Positions 12,655 to 26,020 of a stretch of DNA of 64,000 nucleotides are shown piece by piece; within the stretch, counting starts at the first letter, position 1, and each line of letters opens with the position of its first letter. Below the pieces are notes generated by a model. The model was not told where the DNA came from and searched no databases. It was given only the letters and a program-made list of their open reading frames with translations. Source of the stretch: Cercis canadensis (lineage: Eukaryota; Streptophyta; Magnoliopsida; Fabales; Fabaceae). The position numbers were made by a program, and so were the translations under genes. The stretch lies in contig QAOA01003075.1 in assembly GCA_003255065.1 (NCBI GenBank), forward strand, positions 62,001 to 126,000. Reading direction: 5' to 3'.

Positions 12655-15209
12655 ATGTACATATATGGTTATTTCATTTATGTTTGAAAATAATGACCAT
12701 ATAATTCAATAGAATAACCACATAATATTAATGCAGTATTTTGATAATTTTTATATGGTATGGCAACCATTGATTTAAAATTTTTATTCCTCTAACACTT
12801 TAAGAGAAGAGACGCTACTTTAAAAGAAAATGAATCTATGCATTGTTGAAGTAATCTGAATCTTTTTTACGTCCATAAGTTTTGTTCTTTATTGTTCTCC
12901 CTTCAAACAAATCTTGCAAATTGTTTTTTGATCATTTATGTCCCACTTATATTCAATTTATAAATCTCACTAATAATCATAATTAATATTTTTCTTTTGT
13001 ATAAGCTTGGTGATATCAATAATGTCATAAGCTACATAATACCAAAAATTAGAACTACCAATTTTATTTTTTTTAATATTAACTTCCTGTAACCTTCCAA
13101 CAGACAAATTAAAATCGCATCATATATATTTTCTAATGACCTACCGGCAGAGTATGAGAATGCTATATCTTTATTTTATTAACTTTATTAGCTGGGAACT
13201 CATTCAAATTTGTCTTTATTTGCTAATGACCCCACGTGTTCTTATTTGTGTTTATAATGAATCAGTGAGGTTTTAGTCAAATGTGATGCAATTTGCACAA
13301 GAAGATAACTTTTCAAATGTCTCATTCCGAAACATTGGATAGATGGGGATGTGTGTATTGAGCTATTTTTGTCTAAATCCTATTTTTATGCACCAAATAT
13401 ATCAAATTCATTTGTTTGAGGTGGTTTCATTTTGTTGCAACTTGGCAGATATTAACCATCCAGTGAGCTAAAAGTACAAAGGTCCAATTGTCTAAGCTTT
13501 TTTCTACATCGGCACCCACACGTTTAATTGTATTAAGCAATAAAAGGCCTATATGTGAACATTTGATTCATTTTATATTTTAAGAGTCAACTTTGGGCTA
13601 TTAAGACAAAAAAAAAAAACTTCTCATCTCATATCTAACTTGAACAAAATGCCCATTTAGAAAAGGCCAATCCATTATTCTAAGCAAAAACTAACTTATG
13701 ATTATAGGCTGTTTTAGGTCAACTCAATCGGCTCAATCAATTGACCCAATTACAAATTGGGGTCAAATTATAAATTAAGCAAAAATTTAAGGTTTCTTGT
13801 GTTATTATGAAGAAAATTAGCTGGCCAAGTTTTCTATAAAATTAACACATCCATTGATTATGCCAAATGGATGATGGGAGAACTGATAAATTATGAAAAG
13901 AATAATTTGCACTGCTGCCCATTATATCTCATAAGTATTGTAGACTTGGCCATATAAAAAAGAGTAAAATATTTTTTTATCATTGAATTATTTCTCAAAT
14001 GTCACTTTAGTTATTGATTTATTTTTTGTGTCATTTTAATTCTTGAATGATCATATTGCTCACTAAATTAGTTGAAGGTAGCACACATTTCTAGCCTTCA
14101 CCAAAAACTTATCCAAACATATTCTTTCAACTTCATCATTGACTTCAAGGAGTAGGAAATACTAGAAGTAAACAATGTAAAATATAGCTATAAACCAACT
14201 TGTAAAACTAGAAAAATCTAGACAAGCTATTAATTGACTTAAGTAGAAAAATCTAGGTAAAAAAGCTACTAACCAAACTAGAAAAGTCTAGAAATAAGGA
14301 AAGAAAAAATCTCTTATAAACCGTCATACTTGGGCGGTTATAAGAAGCCTATAAATAAGCACTAGTAGTTAATGATAGAGTGTAAGACAAGTCATAAAAG
14401 TTTTGCACGTACCACTTCTTAAATAGTTTGCCTTTTGCTTCTCAAATATTTAAAAAAAAGAAAGAAGAAAAAAAAAGACAAAATTTCTCTTCTTATCCGT
14501 CAAGAATCCATCCACAGCAGTTTAGGAGCAAAAAGGGTTAAACATTTGACGACCAACCAAAAGAGGTGCTTTCTTGTATTACAAGTTAACATCTTTTTCC
14601 TCAAAAGATTGAGCGATACTATATACATAATTCTCATATTCACAATTATATATTATTTGAGCTGTGACGAATTTAAAATAACTCAATAAGAGGTTAAATA
14701 ATAAAACTGAGAAACTCTTAAATATTTCTCTTAAAAATTTGATTAAAAAAAAATGAAAAGTGAAAACCAATGCACTATGGCCTTCCTTAGATCCATTGTT
14801 GCATCGCAGTTCACGTTACTCAACTTATTTCTATTAAAGTATAAGATGCATATGTAAGATGCACATTAATATACAATTTTGTGCAGTTAAGATTTAATTG
14901 TTTTAGGTATTACGTTGGCATCGAGAGACAAGTTTCTTGAATTAATTATATATAAATTATAATGATCTTAGAAGAGCTACGAGTGTACGTGGCCTGCAAT
15001 ACGTTCTCATAGGACTTGTCAACTAAGTCTTCACCTGCCGGCCAGATTTTGGTTCTATCCTCCTTATTCAAATATGAAAACTTAGATTCCTTCTGCATTT
15101 TGCTTTTAATTAATTATACATTGTCTAAGCAAAATCTCCATTTATATGGTTCTCATTTGGATCAAAGTGTCTTTGCTGAGGGAATTGTTACACAAAGAGG
15201 AGAGTAAAA
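12655..15209. other. AT-rich intergenic DNA upstream of b561 gene 2
   Basis: No gene is seen. An imperfect inverted repeat built on ATTATGTGGTTATT runs from about 12530 to 12780, across the arm boundary. A TATAAATAAGCA at about 14350 lies in a stretch with recurring AGAAAAATCTAG-type motifs, which could be part of an old element, but no ends are visible. Confidence 0.5.
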
Positions 15210-16744
15210 ATGGCTCGCAGCCCCCAATTAATGGTGTTTCCGTTGACCATATTAGCTCACTTGATATTCATAGCAGTGACGACGCTTGTGTTAGTTTGGC
15301 TTCTGCAATTCCGAGAAGGCTTTGCTTTCAATTCTGCAAACAAATTGAAGATTTTTAATGTGAGTTTGTTGTTCAAGTCATGGAAATTCTTGACATGTCT
15401 ACTTACTTGTTCTTAATTATCTCTTCTTCCTCTCTGTTTCGGCAGCTGCATCCATTTCTAATGGTGGTTGGATTTATTTTATTTGGAGGAGAAGGTAAGC
15501 AAACCCTTTTACCCTTTTGATAATTCTTAAGGTTGGAGGCGGCTCCACTGAGTCATGGCCTCTCCTCATACTTAAATTTTGCCTTGCATACCGGTGTAAT
15601 AGAATATGAAAATGAATGATCCATGTACAAAAAGCATTATTGCTAACATATATTATCAATATATTTTTGCAACATCAGAATAATCATCTAAAAATATATA
15701 CTTTATCTTTGAAAAGTTTCAACCTAAATTTTTGTGACTGACCATTGGGACAACTGGTGATTAATTGTTGTCACATGAAACAGCCATCATGGCATTCAAG
15801 ATGATACCTGCAAAACGAAGATCCACAAAAGTGGTTCACCTGCTATTGCATCTCATAGCTCTGGGGTCCGGAATATTGGGAATTGTTGTAATTTTCAAGT
15901 TCAAAAACGAGCTCAATCAACCTAATTTGTTTACCTTACACTCTTGGCTTGGCATCATTTCCATTTGTGCATTTGGTTCGCAGGTAATTCCATCATTAAC
16001 TTCTCCTATTTCTATATACTTTCTACCAACTCCACATTATAAGTTGTCTATATTGCACAAATATAGATACAAATTTCATATATGATATGGTAGGATAAGG
16101 AGATACCATAACCAACCTGATATAGTCAGAGAGGTTCCAATACTATGTTAAGAAAGCAATTATCTCAAAAGCTTAAACTGTTAAGCTTGGGTAGAACTAC
16201 TGTTTTAATCTCTTAACAAGTTGGACTTGAGACATGTTCTTCCTGATTTCCCAACACTTCAACCCTCTTTACTTTTAAACAATTTACCAAAGTGGTTAAA
16301 AATATTTGAACTAGGGTGTGACAAAATGTTCCAGCTAAAATCTAACCTGAATCTTGAAATTAACCATAACCCATCAAAATTTCTGTTGTTGATTACAATT
16401 TGCAGACAATAAATGATGGTTAACTTCCATATCTATTGCATTAAGCAAATTAACCATTTATATATATTGCTTTCTTTGTTCAGTACATTGTAGCCTTCTT
16501 CGCCTATTTCTTCCCAGGTGCAGAAATGTCAGTAAGAACCACACTTCTACCATGGCACAGGTTCTTAGGGTTGGTTATCTTCCTGCTTGCAATCTGCGCA
16601 GCTCTAACTGGCTTGGTTCAACGTTTTCTGATCTTAGGCCTTTTACGCCAACAAGAAGCACTCATAATCAACTTCACTGGTCTCTTACTCTTTCTATTTG
16701 GAGCCACTGTTAGCCTTGTTGTCATTCTTCCAAGAAGTTACTAG
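15210..16744 (+). CDS. Cytochrome b561, ascorbate-dependent ferrireductase type (gene 2)
   Basis: Four coding exons join in frame: 15210-15359, 15446-15494, 15784-15983 and 16484-16744, giving 219 residues. Exons 2 and 3 have the same sizes (49 and 200 bases) and all introns the same phases as in gene 1, so the two are paralogues. The predicted role is transmembrane electron transfer from ascorbate through two b hemes. The heme-ligand histidines H52, H85, H119 and H158 keep the spacing 33, 34, 39. TLHSWLG surrounds H119 and LPWHRFLG surrounds H158. The start is an ATG with A-rich sequence before it; the upstream sequence in this frame is not conserved. It lies beside an OBERON3-like gene, an arrangement I recall in Arabidopsis (At1g14730 next to At1g14740), which suggests the At1g14730 type. 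Confidence 0.92.
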
Positions 16745-16762
16745 AACAAATTCTTGTTATTT

Positions 16763-16874
16763 GACTATTTTGTTACACATTAATTTTTTTGAGGATTATT
16801 TTGCAGTTAGTGTTCTTTCAATAACTATTTTATTAAATCTTGAATCTTTCAAATATACAAATGTAAATTTACTC
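16763..16874. mobile_element. Half copy of the family 1 foldback MITE in a 3'UTR
   Basis: ACTATTTTGTTAC through AAATGTAAATTTACT matches one half of the MITE at 30165-30418. It begins only about 20 bases after the stop codon of cytochrome b561 gene 2, so it probably forms most of that gene's 3' untranslated region. The other half is missing. Confidence 0.7.
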
Positions 16875-18976
16875 ATTATAAATTCACCTCAATGTAGCAA
16901 CAAATTAATTTGTCAAAATAAAATAAAATACTAAGTATCTAGTATTTTTCTAAAAAATAATCCATAGGAGTGTAATGATAAGTTGATAACAATTCTCAAG
17001 CTTCATATTATGTTATTCCTCACTTATTCAACCTAAAACTTTCATTTTTTTTTTATACCTATAAACAAATATAAAAATCTTAAATTCTCNTATACCAATA
17101 AACAAATATAAAAATCTTAAATTCTCAATTTATTATTAGAATATTTGGCAAAATATACTTTTACCTTATTTTCATCATTGTAATACCATCTATAGATTAG
17201 TTATTCTCATATTAATTTACATTTATATAATTGGCACAATCTAAATTTAATTGAATCAACTTAATCTTCTTTTGATTTGGCTCAGATTTTACAAATCTAA
17301 TTACTATGAGAATCCTTGTAAATCTTAATAGTGTGCATTTAGTATTTTTTTTTTTTTGTACTTTTAGTTACGATTTTGAATTCAAACGAAACTCATAAAT
17401 CTTGAGTACGTCAATATTTCTCTTTTTATTACACCACTTTTACATTTAAAGAGGTGTACATTCACATGTATAGAAACAGTAAAATAATTATGTTGGAGTA
17501 TCACTGCTCGAATATTTTATTCGAAAGTATTTCATATATTTTGTTAAGATGCCAATGCACCAAATACTCAATTAAACTTGTTATATTGCAGTGCCACTTG
17601 TGTGTTTGTCTTACTTTAATGGAATAGCAATTCTTTTTTTTTGGGGAATACAAGGAATAGCAAATTGTAAGTGCCTTGCACTCATAAGTCATAAATAATC
17701 ATCATATGTTTGATAAAAGTCACTATATAAGAACTATCTTAGAGTGAGACTATGCTACACTACTTAAATAAAACATAAGTCTAATATTTTTGTAATATTA
17801 TTTTAGTTTTATGTTGTATTGTACAAGAACAATTAACATAATTTAATTTTTATTAAATTTACTTAAATTTTTTTAGTATAACTTAGACATTAATTCAATA
17901 AAAATTAAATTATGTTAACTATGCCATAAATGATACAACGTAAAAATAAAACNATTATGTCATAAATGATACAACGTAAAAATAAAACAATGTAAAAAAA
18001 TGTGTGACAAGACATAAGTGTCACATAGTCTCACCTAATAATGATTGAGATCATAAACAAAATATATTATTAAATGATAAAACGTGTCGAAATCCAATTT
18101 AAGCCGATTTGTTATATCAATATGTCACTAGTGTGTAATGGAAACCCCAATATATAGATTCCCTTTCATTATCACATTGTGGAAATAGTTTTCATGGTGG
18201 AAGTGACAGGAAGTGCCCATGTAAGATACACTTATGGTGGAGGAAACCGCAATCAGCGGTTGCTAAATAAACAACTCCCAAGCATTATCTTTCTACTTTA
18301 TCCTTTATCCACCAAAAGACCCATAAAGTTAATCATGTCAAATAGGTCTCTCCCACTCTAGTACAAAACTTTTATCGTCTAGGATATTATGATAAACCAA
18401 TTCTTAAAATTATAGGTGTAATTTTATCGTTAACTTGTGAGTTTCGTGTTTGAACTTAAAATCATAAGTAATTTTATCATGACAAGAGTAACACTAAACA
18501 ATCTGTAACTAAATAATACTAAAGTCGACTTGTGAGTTTCATGTTTGAATTTAAAATCATAACAAAAAAACACACGATACACAAGTAACACAACTACACA
18601 AACTACAATAATGAACCTTCTCAATTATTGCTTGAACTTTTTCCTTCAACCAAGCATGATACGGTTTGACCTAACTTTATAGCAATTACGGGTTGTCAAA
18701 AGAGAAGGGAAAATCAATATACAACTTTATCATAAAAGGGCATTAGCTTTATTGCCCCTCATACAATACAAACAGGAACAGCAAAGCTCTCAGAAAGAAT
18801 ATGGTTAGTTTCACATAATGCTCCTCACTTTGGGAAGAAAAGTTAAGGATGAAACACCTCAATTGAAAATAATCTATTTTGCATGGGAAAAAAAAAATAA
18901 ACAGAATTCGAATGGCAGCAGATAAATACACCACACACATTTTAGCAGTATTAATAGGAAGGGAAATGAAAAGAAG
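16875..18976. other. Intergenic DNA between b561 gene 2 and the OBERON3-like gene
   Basis: AT-rich and without a recognisable gene. Short duplications around single Ns at 17090 and 17953 look like unmerged contig ends. A roughly 35-base motif containing CTTGTGAGTTTCRTGTTTGA occurs twice (about 18434 and 18529). The last few hundred bases are probably the 3'UTR of the minus-strand gene. Confidence 0.55.
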
Positions 18977-21900
18977 TTAAACCCATTGCTGCTTTGTTGT
19001 CTCCATTCTCTCTAACAAACCAGCAATCTCAGCCTGCATTCTCATTTTCATCTTATAGTAATCACAATGGGAATTTTCCAAGACTTTCAATTCCTCCAAT
19101 TTCTTCCGCCGCCTTTCCTCCGTCTCATGCAAACACAGCTTGGAAAGCTTTTCAGCATACTCTTCTTCCATTTGTGCAGTCTTAGTCCTAAACATCTTCT
19201 GGAACCCTTCTGCTTCTCTCCGTGCTTCATCCGCCTTGGTTTGGAACATTCTGGCTTCTGCCTCCTTTATCCTCACAATGCTCTCCAAGCTCTCAAGCCC
19301 ACCTTTCCTTAGTAAAGCTCCCAACTGGAAATCATTGTTTCTTTCACTTTTCAGTTCAGTTAAGATGGAGGATTTGAGATCTTTCTGATGAAGATCATTT
19401 GACAGCAGATCGCGATGTGACGTAGAATAGCTTGAGTCATAAGAATAATTTGGTATTAGAGAACTAGATTGTGAAAGAGCTGCTGTATCCTTCCTAAGGT
19501 TAGGTTGCGTCGCTGCAAAATCCTTTGAAGACATAGCAGAAGCAGGAAAGTCTGACATATTATCTGCATCTATTATCAGAAAAAAGTTATCAAGAGTTAG
19601 ATATCAGATATTATCTGTATCTCATTCTATGAAATATGCATTCATCACAGAAAGCTTACCAAGAACAAAGATAACAAGCAGAAAAACATCTTCTACAGAC
19701 TTACTGGATATATCATGGAAAAAGCACAGGGTTACATGAAATTTAAATCATTATACTGAACAGGACAGTATAGATTATATGAACCTGTAACTAGCAAGCA
19801 ACTGAAGTTTATTTGAATTTTTCCCACTCCTCCCTTGGCAAGAACTCACCTCTCAAGGGGGAAAAATACAATATACATAACAGTACTAATGATTACTGCT
19901 CTTTGCTGGGAATATTAACAGTCCAGGGCTCAATGAAGCACTTCAATAGTACATAAAGCAATGCTAAGACATAAACACTCATCATCATGGGCGCAGAAGA
20001 TGACAACAGTGTCACCTGAACCATTTTAAGCATGCTTTCAACTATAAGGATCAAAGGGGTTTGTCCTAGTCATCCACTAAGAATGTAACAGCAACCTGGC
20101 ATGAATACTCAATGTAACATATAATTAATACAAATCAAGCATCAAAAGTCCAGAATCAGCGAAGCTCCAAACGCTTATACAAATGCTTCAATGATAAAAA
20201 AAAAAAATTCCATCAAGTCTCTCCAATCTATGATTAACTATGTACTTAACAAGATATCAAACACATTGACTTCATAAGGTTAACAAAAGAGCAGGACTTA
20301 CATACAAATCATTCCATAACCCAATTGATATATAAGTTGTAGATCTGTTAGACATCCAATGCCACTGATATGTTGTGGTGGTGTGCACTGAGGCAGAAAA
20401 ATTCAGGTTTGAATCTAAATGTGCCAGAGAATTAGTCTATATAATGTTTAACAGAGCTTGATTTGAGGTTAAAGTACATGTAGTAGAATCCTAAATCCTC
20501 CATATAATCTACTTTTGGAAACAAATAGCTTCAAGAAACTGGATGGTCATCAATTCTCAACTTCTCTATTGTGGCTGGAGAGGAAAAGAATAAGAAGAAA
20601 GAGAAAGACCATATAGTTGTTCTTTTTCATTTTTTGCCTTCAAAAGTCAACTTCTTTTTCATATTGATCATTATTGTCATTTGTCATGATTTCACTACTT
20701 GCTCTACTTCAGCAGGTAAGACATATGCATGAGTAGTTGAGTACTATGTCCATGTTTTCTCCCTAAAAGAGACAGAGTATTTGACTAATGGAAAAAAAGC
20801 ATTTGAAACAAAGAAAGAGGTCAAGTCAATAAAATGTTAATTGACTGCATGACTTCATCAGGCTCACAGCACCTGATTACACTTATTCCAAGCTCAAGAC
20901 AGCAACAGAAGAAGGTCAAGCCTTACTGAAGTTGGTGATGAGCAGCACGATAGGTAAGGCAAGCACTGTAATTTAAATGTTCCAATGGTGAACAGACATG
21001 AGGCTTCCAATTTTCCAGCCCAAAATTAGCAAGCAAGGATATGTAGCCTGTTACAGACTCAATCCTGGAAGCATCTTAATCCACATGTAATCTATACTTA
21101 CTGTCTCGCTTCCAATCGGCACAAGGAACAAACAAAGTGCTTTACTGGCTAGAGTGCAAGTAGGGAAGGATATTAAATTATATATGATTACATTGATAAG
21201 TTAGCATTATTGAAAAGCAAACCATCCAAATCTTCAAGATTGTCTCCAAGTTGTTTTTGCATTAGCCAAACAGGATCCAGCCTGAAGTATTTCCAGTCAT
21301 GATTAGATCAGGCCTTATGCCAGTAAGTCTAGCTTGGAGTCTTTAAAAGATCACTCTTAAACATTTCCATCACAATTAAGAAAATATGTCAGCGCTTCTT
21401 CCCTAGTCATTCATAGTTGTTCTCTCTATCTTCCTTTCACTAAAAGAAAAAAGTACTTACTATTGACAGCTGAAAAGGTGTAAAACCCTGTTTCCCTTAA
21501 TGGACATTAAGGCTCCTTGTTAAGGACGCTTGAAATCTATATCATCATTCTCTCCAACAGAAAGTGCAGTCAGTTAAGGAGGAATTTTTTGCCTTTATTG
21601 AAATTACAAACTCAGGAACATTTAGTTGTTCTGTAGTTGCAAAAACTGGTCTGTCGTCACAAGACATGGTTTAAGTAAAGGTAAAGGTCTTATATAGGCC
21701 AGCAAATCTACATTTTTTTTGTCAGAATTTCTATATGTCTAGGATTAGCCTCATAATATTATAAATAAAGACCAATGAGATAATATAATCTGGCAGTCCT
21801 GCCAATAACAAAAATTCTATGCTTATATTGATTACTTCTCACAAAAATCATATCCAGCTTACTCCTGTGCCCAATCACAAACTAAACCTTTTCCAGCCTC

Positions 21901-24066
21901 TTCCCATCAGAACCAAAAAACATTACACATCGAATGCAACATTACTATTTGAGTAGAGTCAGTTTATCACAAATAATGCTTTTCCTTAACCACAGTAAAC
22001 TCTTAGTCCTCTTTTTTAATGATTCTACCGGATCCTATAAAGAATTAGACCATTTCATAATTTGGTGTCTTGTCCAAAGGAGTTACTTCCTACTTCCTAT
22101 ATTCATTAATGAGACTAAGCAAATCATGATAAACTCATAGGTAGTAATTCCCACTTAAATGCTGCATGGTACAAATAACATAAACATACTAACAAAATAA
22201 TCACCGCATGGATCAAATAGAACGAAAATGACAGTCCAGAAACTTACAGTTGAAAAATTGTATCATGAAATTGCAGGCATCCAAAGGAGATACCATTTTA
22301 GTTTGAAGCTTCAACACCATGTCATCAGCTTTAACATGCAATTCCCTCCCTTTCCGATCTTCACTTCCCTTGAAAATCCTCCTTACACAGTCAAGCTCTT
22401 TCATCAGGGTTTCTAGACCCCAATCCTTTGCACAACAAATGAATACATCTTTAACAAACCCAAACATTTCTGAAGAATGACCACAACCAATGCAATGAAA
22501 CTGCACTTCTGTGGTCCCTGAAGTCCCCTTCAAGCTAGGCCCAGGTTTGATAAGATTCCTCTGAATGCCACAGGCAGCATGGCACCAGTGGGAACAAACA
22601 TCACAACCAACCCAACTGCAAGTGTTACTTGCATAATCAAAGTTCAAGCAGATAGGACACATGCAAGAGCTGCAAAACCCTTTATTTCCAGAGCAAATCT
22701 TGCAGTCACATTCATCAACAGGAAGTACATTCTTGCAGTTCACATTTCTACACTTTGTATACAAGAAAATCTCTACCATCTCAGAAGATTCAATTTTTTC
22801 AGACAAGAAGCTTCCAAGCCCCATCTTGATAGCAAGTAAAATCTCCAATTGCACTTTGTGGCACTTGGAAAGAGTCTCTTTGGTAAGGTCGGATCTTCGC
22901 TCGAGCCGGTTTTGGAGGCTCACCAATTCCTCTTTCTTCTCAAGAGATTCAATAAGATTTTTCAAGTACTCCTTAGTTGATGCAATTACTTCATCAGTAA
23001 GCTCCTGAATTGTCACAGCCATGGCAGGGATAGACTCAGACACAATTTCTCTGAGAATTCTCTCTGGTCTAGAAACTTTCCTCACTTTCCCACCACCATC
23101 TAAACCATCCATCCCTCTCAGATTCTCAGAATTCCTTCCTCTCGAGTCCCCTGACTGAGCCTCAAACCTTGGCCTAGCAGGCAATTCCGAGGGGAAAAAA
23201 GAATGGTTATCTGAACTTGTAGTTTTATACTGACTATTATTCTGCATAAAAGAACTAAGTCCACCACCATGATTGGACAAAGCAACCCCGTCTCCAATTG
23301 GCTTGAACCTACTATGAACTGACCCGTTAGTCCCCTCCCCACAATTCCAAATTTGATCATCTTTGCTCACTGAATAGTCAAAATCAGTTGAATTACGGGT
23401 AAGGGAGCAACTGGGGTTGTGAGAAAATGGGTGAGAATACGAGTATGATAGAGAAGCTGCTGTATAATCATTTGAATATGTGGTGTTTGTGGTCGTTGAT
23501 GGTCTGGTAGGCTTTGGCCTCATTGGTTGATCACCATTTTGAAGCGCGTTCGAAGCTGTGAGAGAAAGCGAGACATCAGGCAAAGCAAGAGAGAGATTAA
23601 GAGTCTCAAGCTTAGGCTTTTTGTCCCTATTTTCCCTCTCACCCTCTTCTTCCATGGATCGCTTTGAAGAATTCTCTCTAGTCTCACTCAGACTCAGAAA
23701 GTCCCTTTCTACCCATTTCTCATCTTGATTTGAATTCTCAGAAACGATGACTTCTTTACCTTTGTAGCTGACTTTTTCCAAGGAATTCAACAAGCTTTTC
23801 CCAGGAATCTCTTTATCAGGAAGACCCAATTTTGGGTTATCACAGAGGTAGCTCAGAGTCAACTCTTGCAAGCTCGAGTTCCCAACCTTTGTGGGTTTTG
23901 ATTGAACCCTATCAACACCCATCTCTGAATCTTTCAGAAAGTCAGTACCTTTATCTGAGAAACCCATTTTTGCTTCTGGGTTTTCCTTGCTGAGGTCAGA
24001 AATGTGCTGTGAGAGCTTGCTCCGAGAGTTCTCCCCCTCAGAGTCAAGATCCTTCCCTCCAATCAT
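18977..24066 (-). CDS. OBE3: OBERON3-like PHD-finger protein
   Basis: Two coding exons on the minus strand, 24066-22248 and 19563-18977, split by a 2.7-kb intron, join as FFN-Y-NMSDFPAS and encode 801 residues. OBERON proteins are nuclear chromatin-associated factors needed for shoot and root meristem function. Visible parts: an acidic/serine-rich N-terminus; a basic KKPK near residue 147 followed at once by an EAR-like LNLSLAL and VSLSL; the OBERON helical region at about 330-430; a Cys/His-rich PHD finger at about 450-535 (CDCKICSG, CPICLNFDY, HWCHAACG, HCIGCGH); and a long coiled coil at about 697-799 ending ERMETTKQQWV. The family also includes the longer OBE4; length and the neighbouring cytochrome b561 favour OBE3. 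The start is the ATG in a purine-rich context after a GA-rich leader. No other exon was recognised inside the intron. Confidence 0.9.
19564..22247 (-). other. Large intron of the OBERON3-like gene
   Basis: The donor is GTAAGT (reverse complement of 22242-22247) and the acceptor ATGCAG (reverse complement of 19564-19569). The contents are ordinary AT-rich intron sequence; I saw no transposon ends or nested gene. Confidence 0.8.
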
Positions 24067-25571
24067 GGCCGAAGGAAGGAGAGAGAGAGAGAGAAGGTTA
24101 TCAAAGACAAAACCAAACCTTAACAGGGCTGATTAGGAAAATAAGCTGAGAATCTGGGGACTTCTTTTCTTCTCTGCTTTTGCTTTGATTCCTCAATACG
24201 CCATAGCTCTGCTCTGCAACGGGTGGATTTTCTTTTCAAGTGTTTACACTTTACACACAGAGTTTACAGTCATAACCCTGGGAAATGGACATAATTACTC
24301 AAGTGGACCTCTATTGACTGCTACTTTTTCTTCTTCACCAGCTCATGGAACAACTAGCCCTTCTTTTCCTCGATCATCGTCCGTTGCATCTGCTACCATT
24401 ACATTGGTTACTTTTACATTATTAGTTATTTTCCCACTATTTTATAATGTGTGTGTTTTTATTTATTATCATGATATTTTGAGTTAGTTTATCATATATA
24501 AACCAAAACTCAGTTTCTTCTCAAGAGTAATCTCTCTCATCTGTCTAGTTAATTTCAATAAAAATTTATCTTTTTTTTTATACTTCAATAATAATTTTAA
24601 ATTTAAATATAAAATTTATAATTTTAAAATTAATTTTAATATCACTCGATCATATATATTTTCATAAAATTTATCTCTTGTTAAATACGGACTAGAATAA
24701 TAATCAAATCCTACACCAACGTATGGATTGACTTTTTCCTATTCATTTTTTTTTTCTTTTTGGATTTTGGTTTAATAAACGTTCAAATTCTTTGTATTAT
24801 TAAAAGGTTCAAATTACTTTTGAAATGGTCTTTAAGAGAGAGTTATTGAGCTGAAGTTTTCTAGTCAAAGATGATGAAAAAGTCCACCTATGAAAATATC
24901 ATATATGAAAGGAGAAAGTTTGGTCTCTAATTCAGCATGTAATGGCAAAGTTTATACTTGGAAATAAATAATTTCAGGTAGTTTTTGAAGGAATTTTCCT
25001 TTTTGGATCAATTATTTAGATAATTAAATTTAAGAGATTTTTTAAATATTTTTGTTGTATGTCATATTATATAAAAATAATTAATATATAAATATATATA
25101 TAAATTAATTATTTTTAAATTTATTTTAAAAAATAAAATAAATTAATTTATATTTAATAAAATATAAAAATTATATATACTTTTTATGTCAATATAATAT
25201 AATATATACATATAAATATTATAAAATTCCGTTAAATTTATGATATTATGTAAATTTTGGAAAATTTTGTAATAAAGGAAAATTATGATATATCCAGATA
25301 TCCAGGTCAGTTTCACGTTTCGGTTTCCCTATTGTTTCCGAATTCCGAGTCAACACGTTTGCCTAGTTTCTCATAAATAACAAGACAACAAAATTTGTCA
25401 TAATTACATTACAAGTCATGACGATACAATTTAATGTACTGGAAATCAAAAGTCAACATTATGATATTTTTAATCCTTAAATAGAAAAAAAAAAATTGAC
25501 CATTTCGCTTGCTAATGAAAAATATGACTTAAAAAAAATTATTTAACCCCAAATGCATAGTTGAAGTGGTC
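24067..25571. other. Upstream region of the OBERON3-like gene and AT-rich intergenic DNA
   Basis: The first 120 bases (GA-rich on the plus strand) are likely the 5' leader of the minus-strand gene. The rest is AT-rich with no recognisable gene or element. Confidence 0.55.
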
Positions 25572-26020
25572 AACTAACGTTAATGTTAAGTTTGATTTAT
25601 TCTTTTAGTTATCTTACTAATACATCTCAATTTTATACTATTTTAGAATTTTAATTGAATTTATTTTAAATTTTTTTTTGAATAGTTCAACTTTAATTAA
25701 GACCTAAAATATATGAAATAATATAAAGTTGAGACGTATAAGTAACATTTTTTTTTATAAAAAAACAACTATTTTTGGACCACTAGAAGAGTGCAAATTA
25801 CATATACTATAATATATTATCTATATAGATCAAATGGTTATAAGATTCTCAATGTGTCATAGTCTTCCTTTGATAAAAGAGAAGGTGCTCAAAGTGCTTC
25901 TCCTAAATCTACAACTATGTACGAGACCTTTAGAGGAGGGATTGCTCACACCTTCCTTTGATAAAAGAGAAGGTGCTCAAAGTGCTTCTCCCAAATTTAC
26001 AACTATGTACGAGACTTTAA

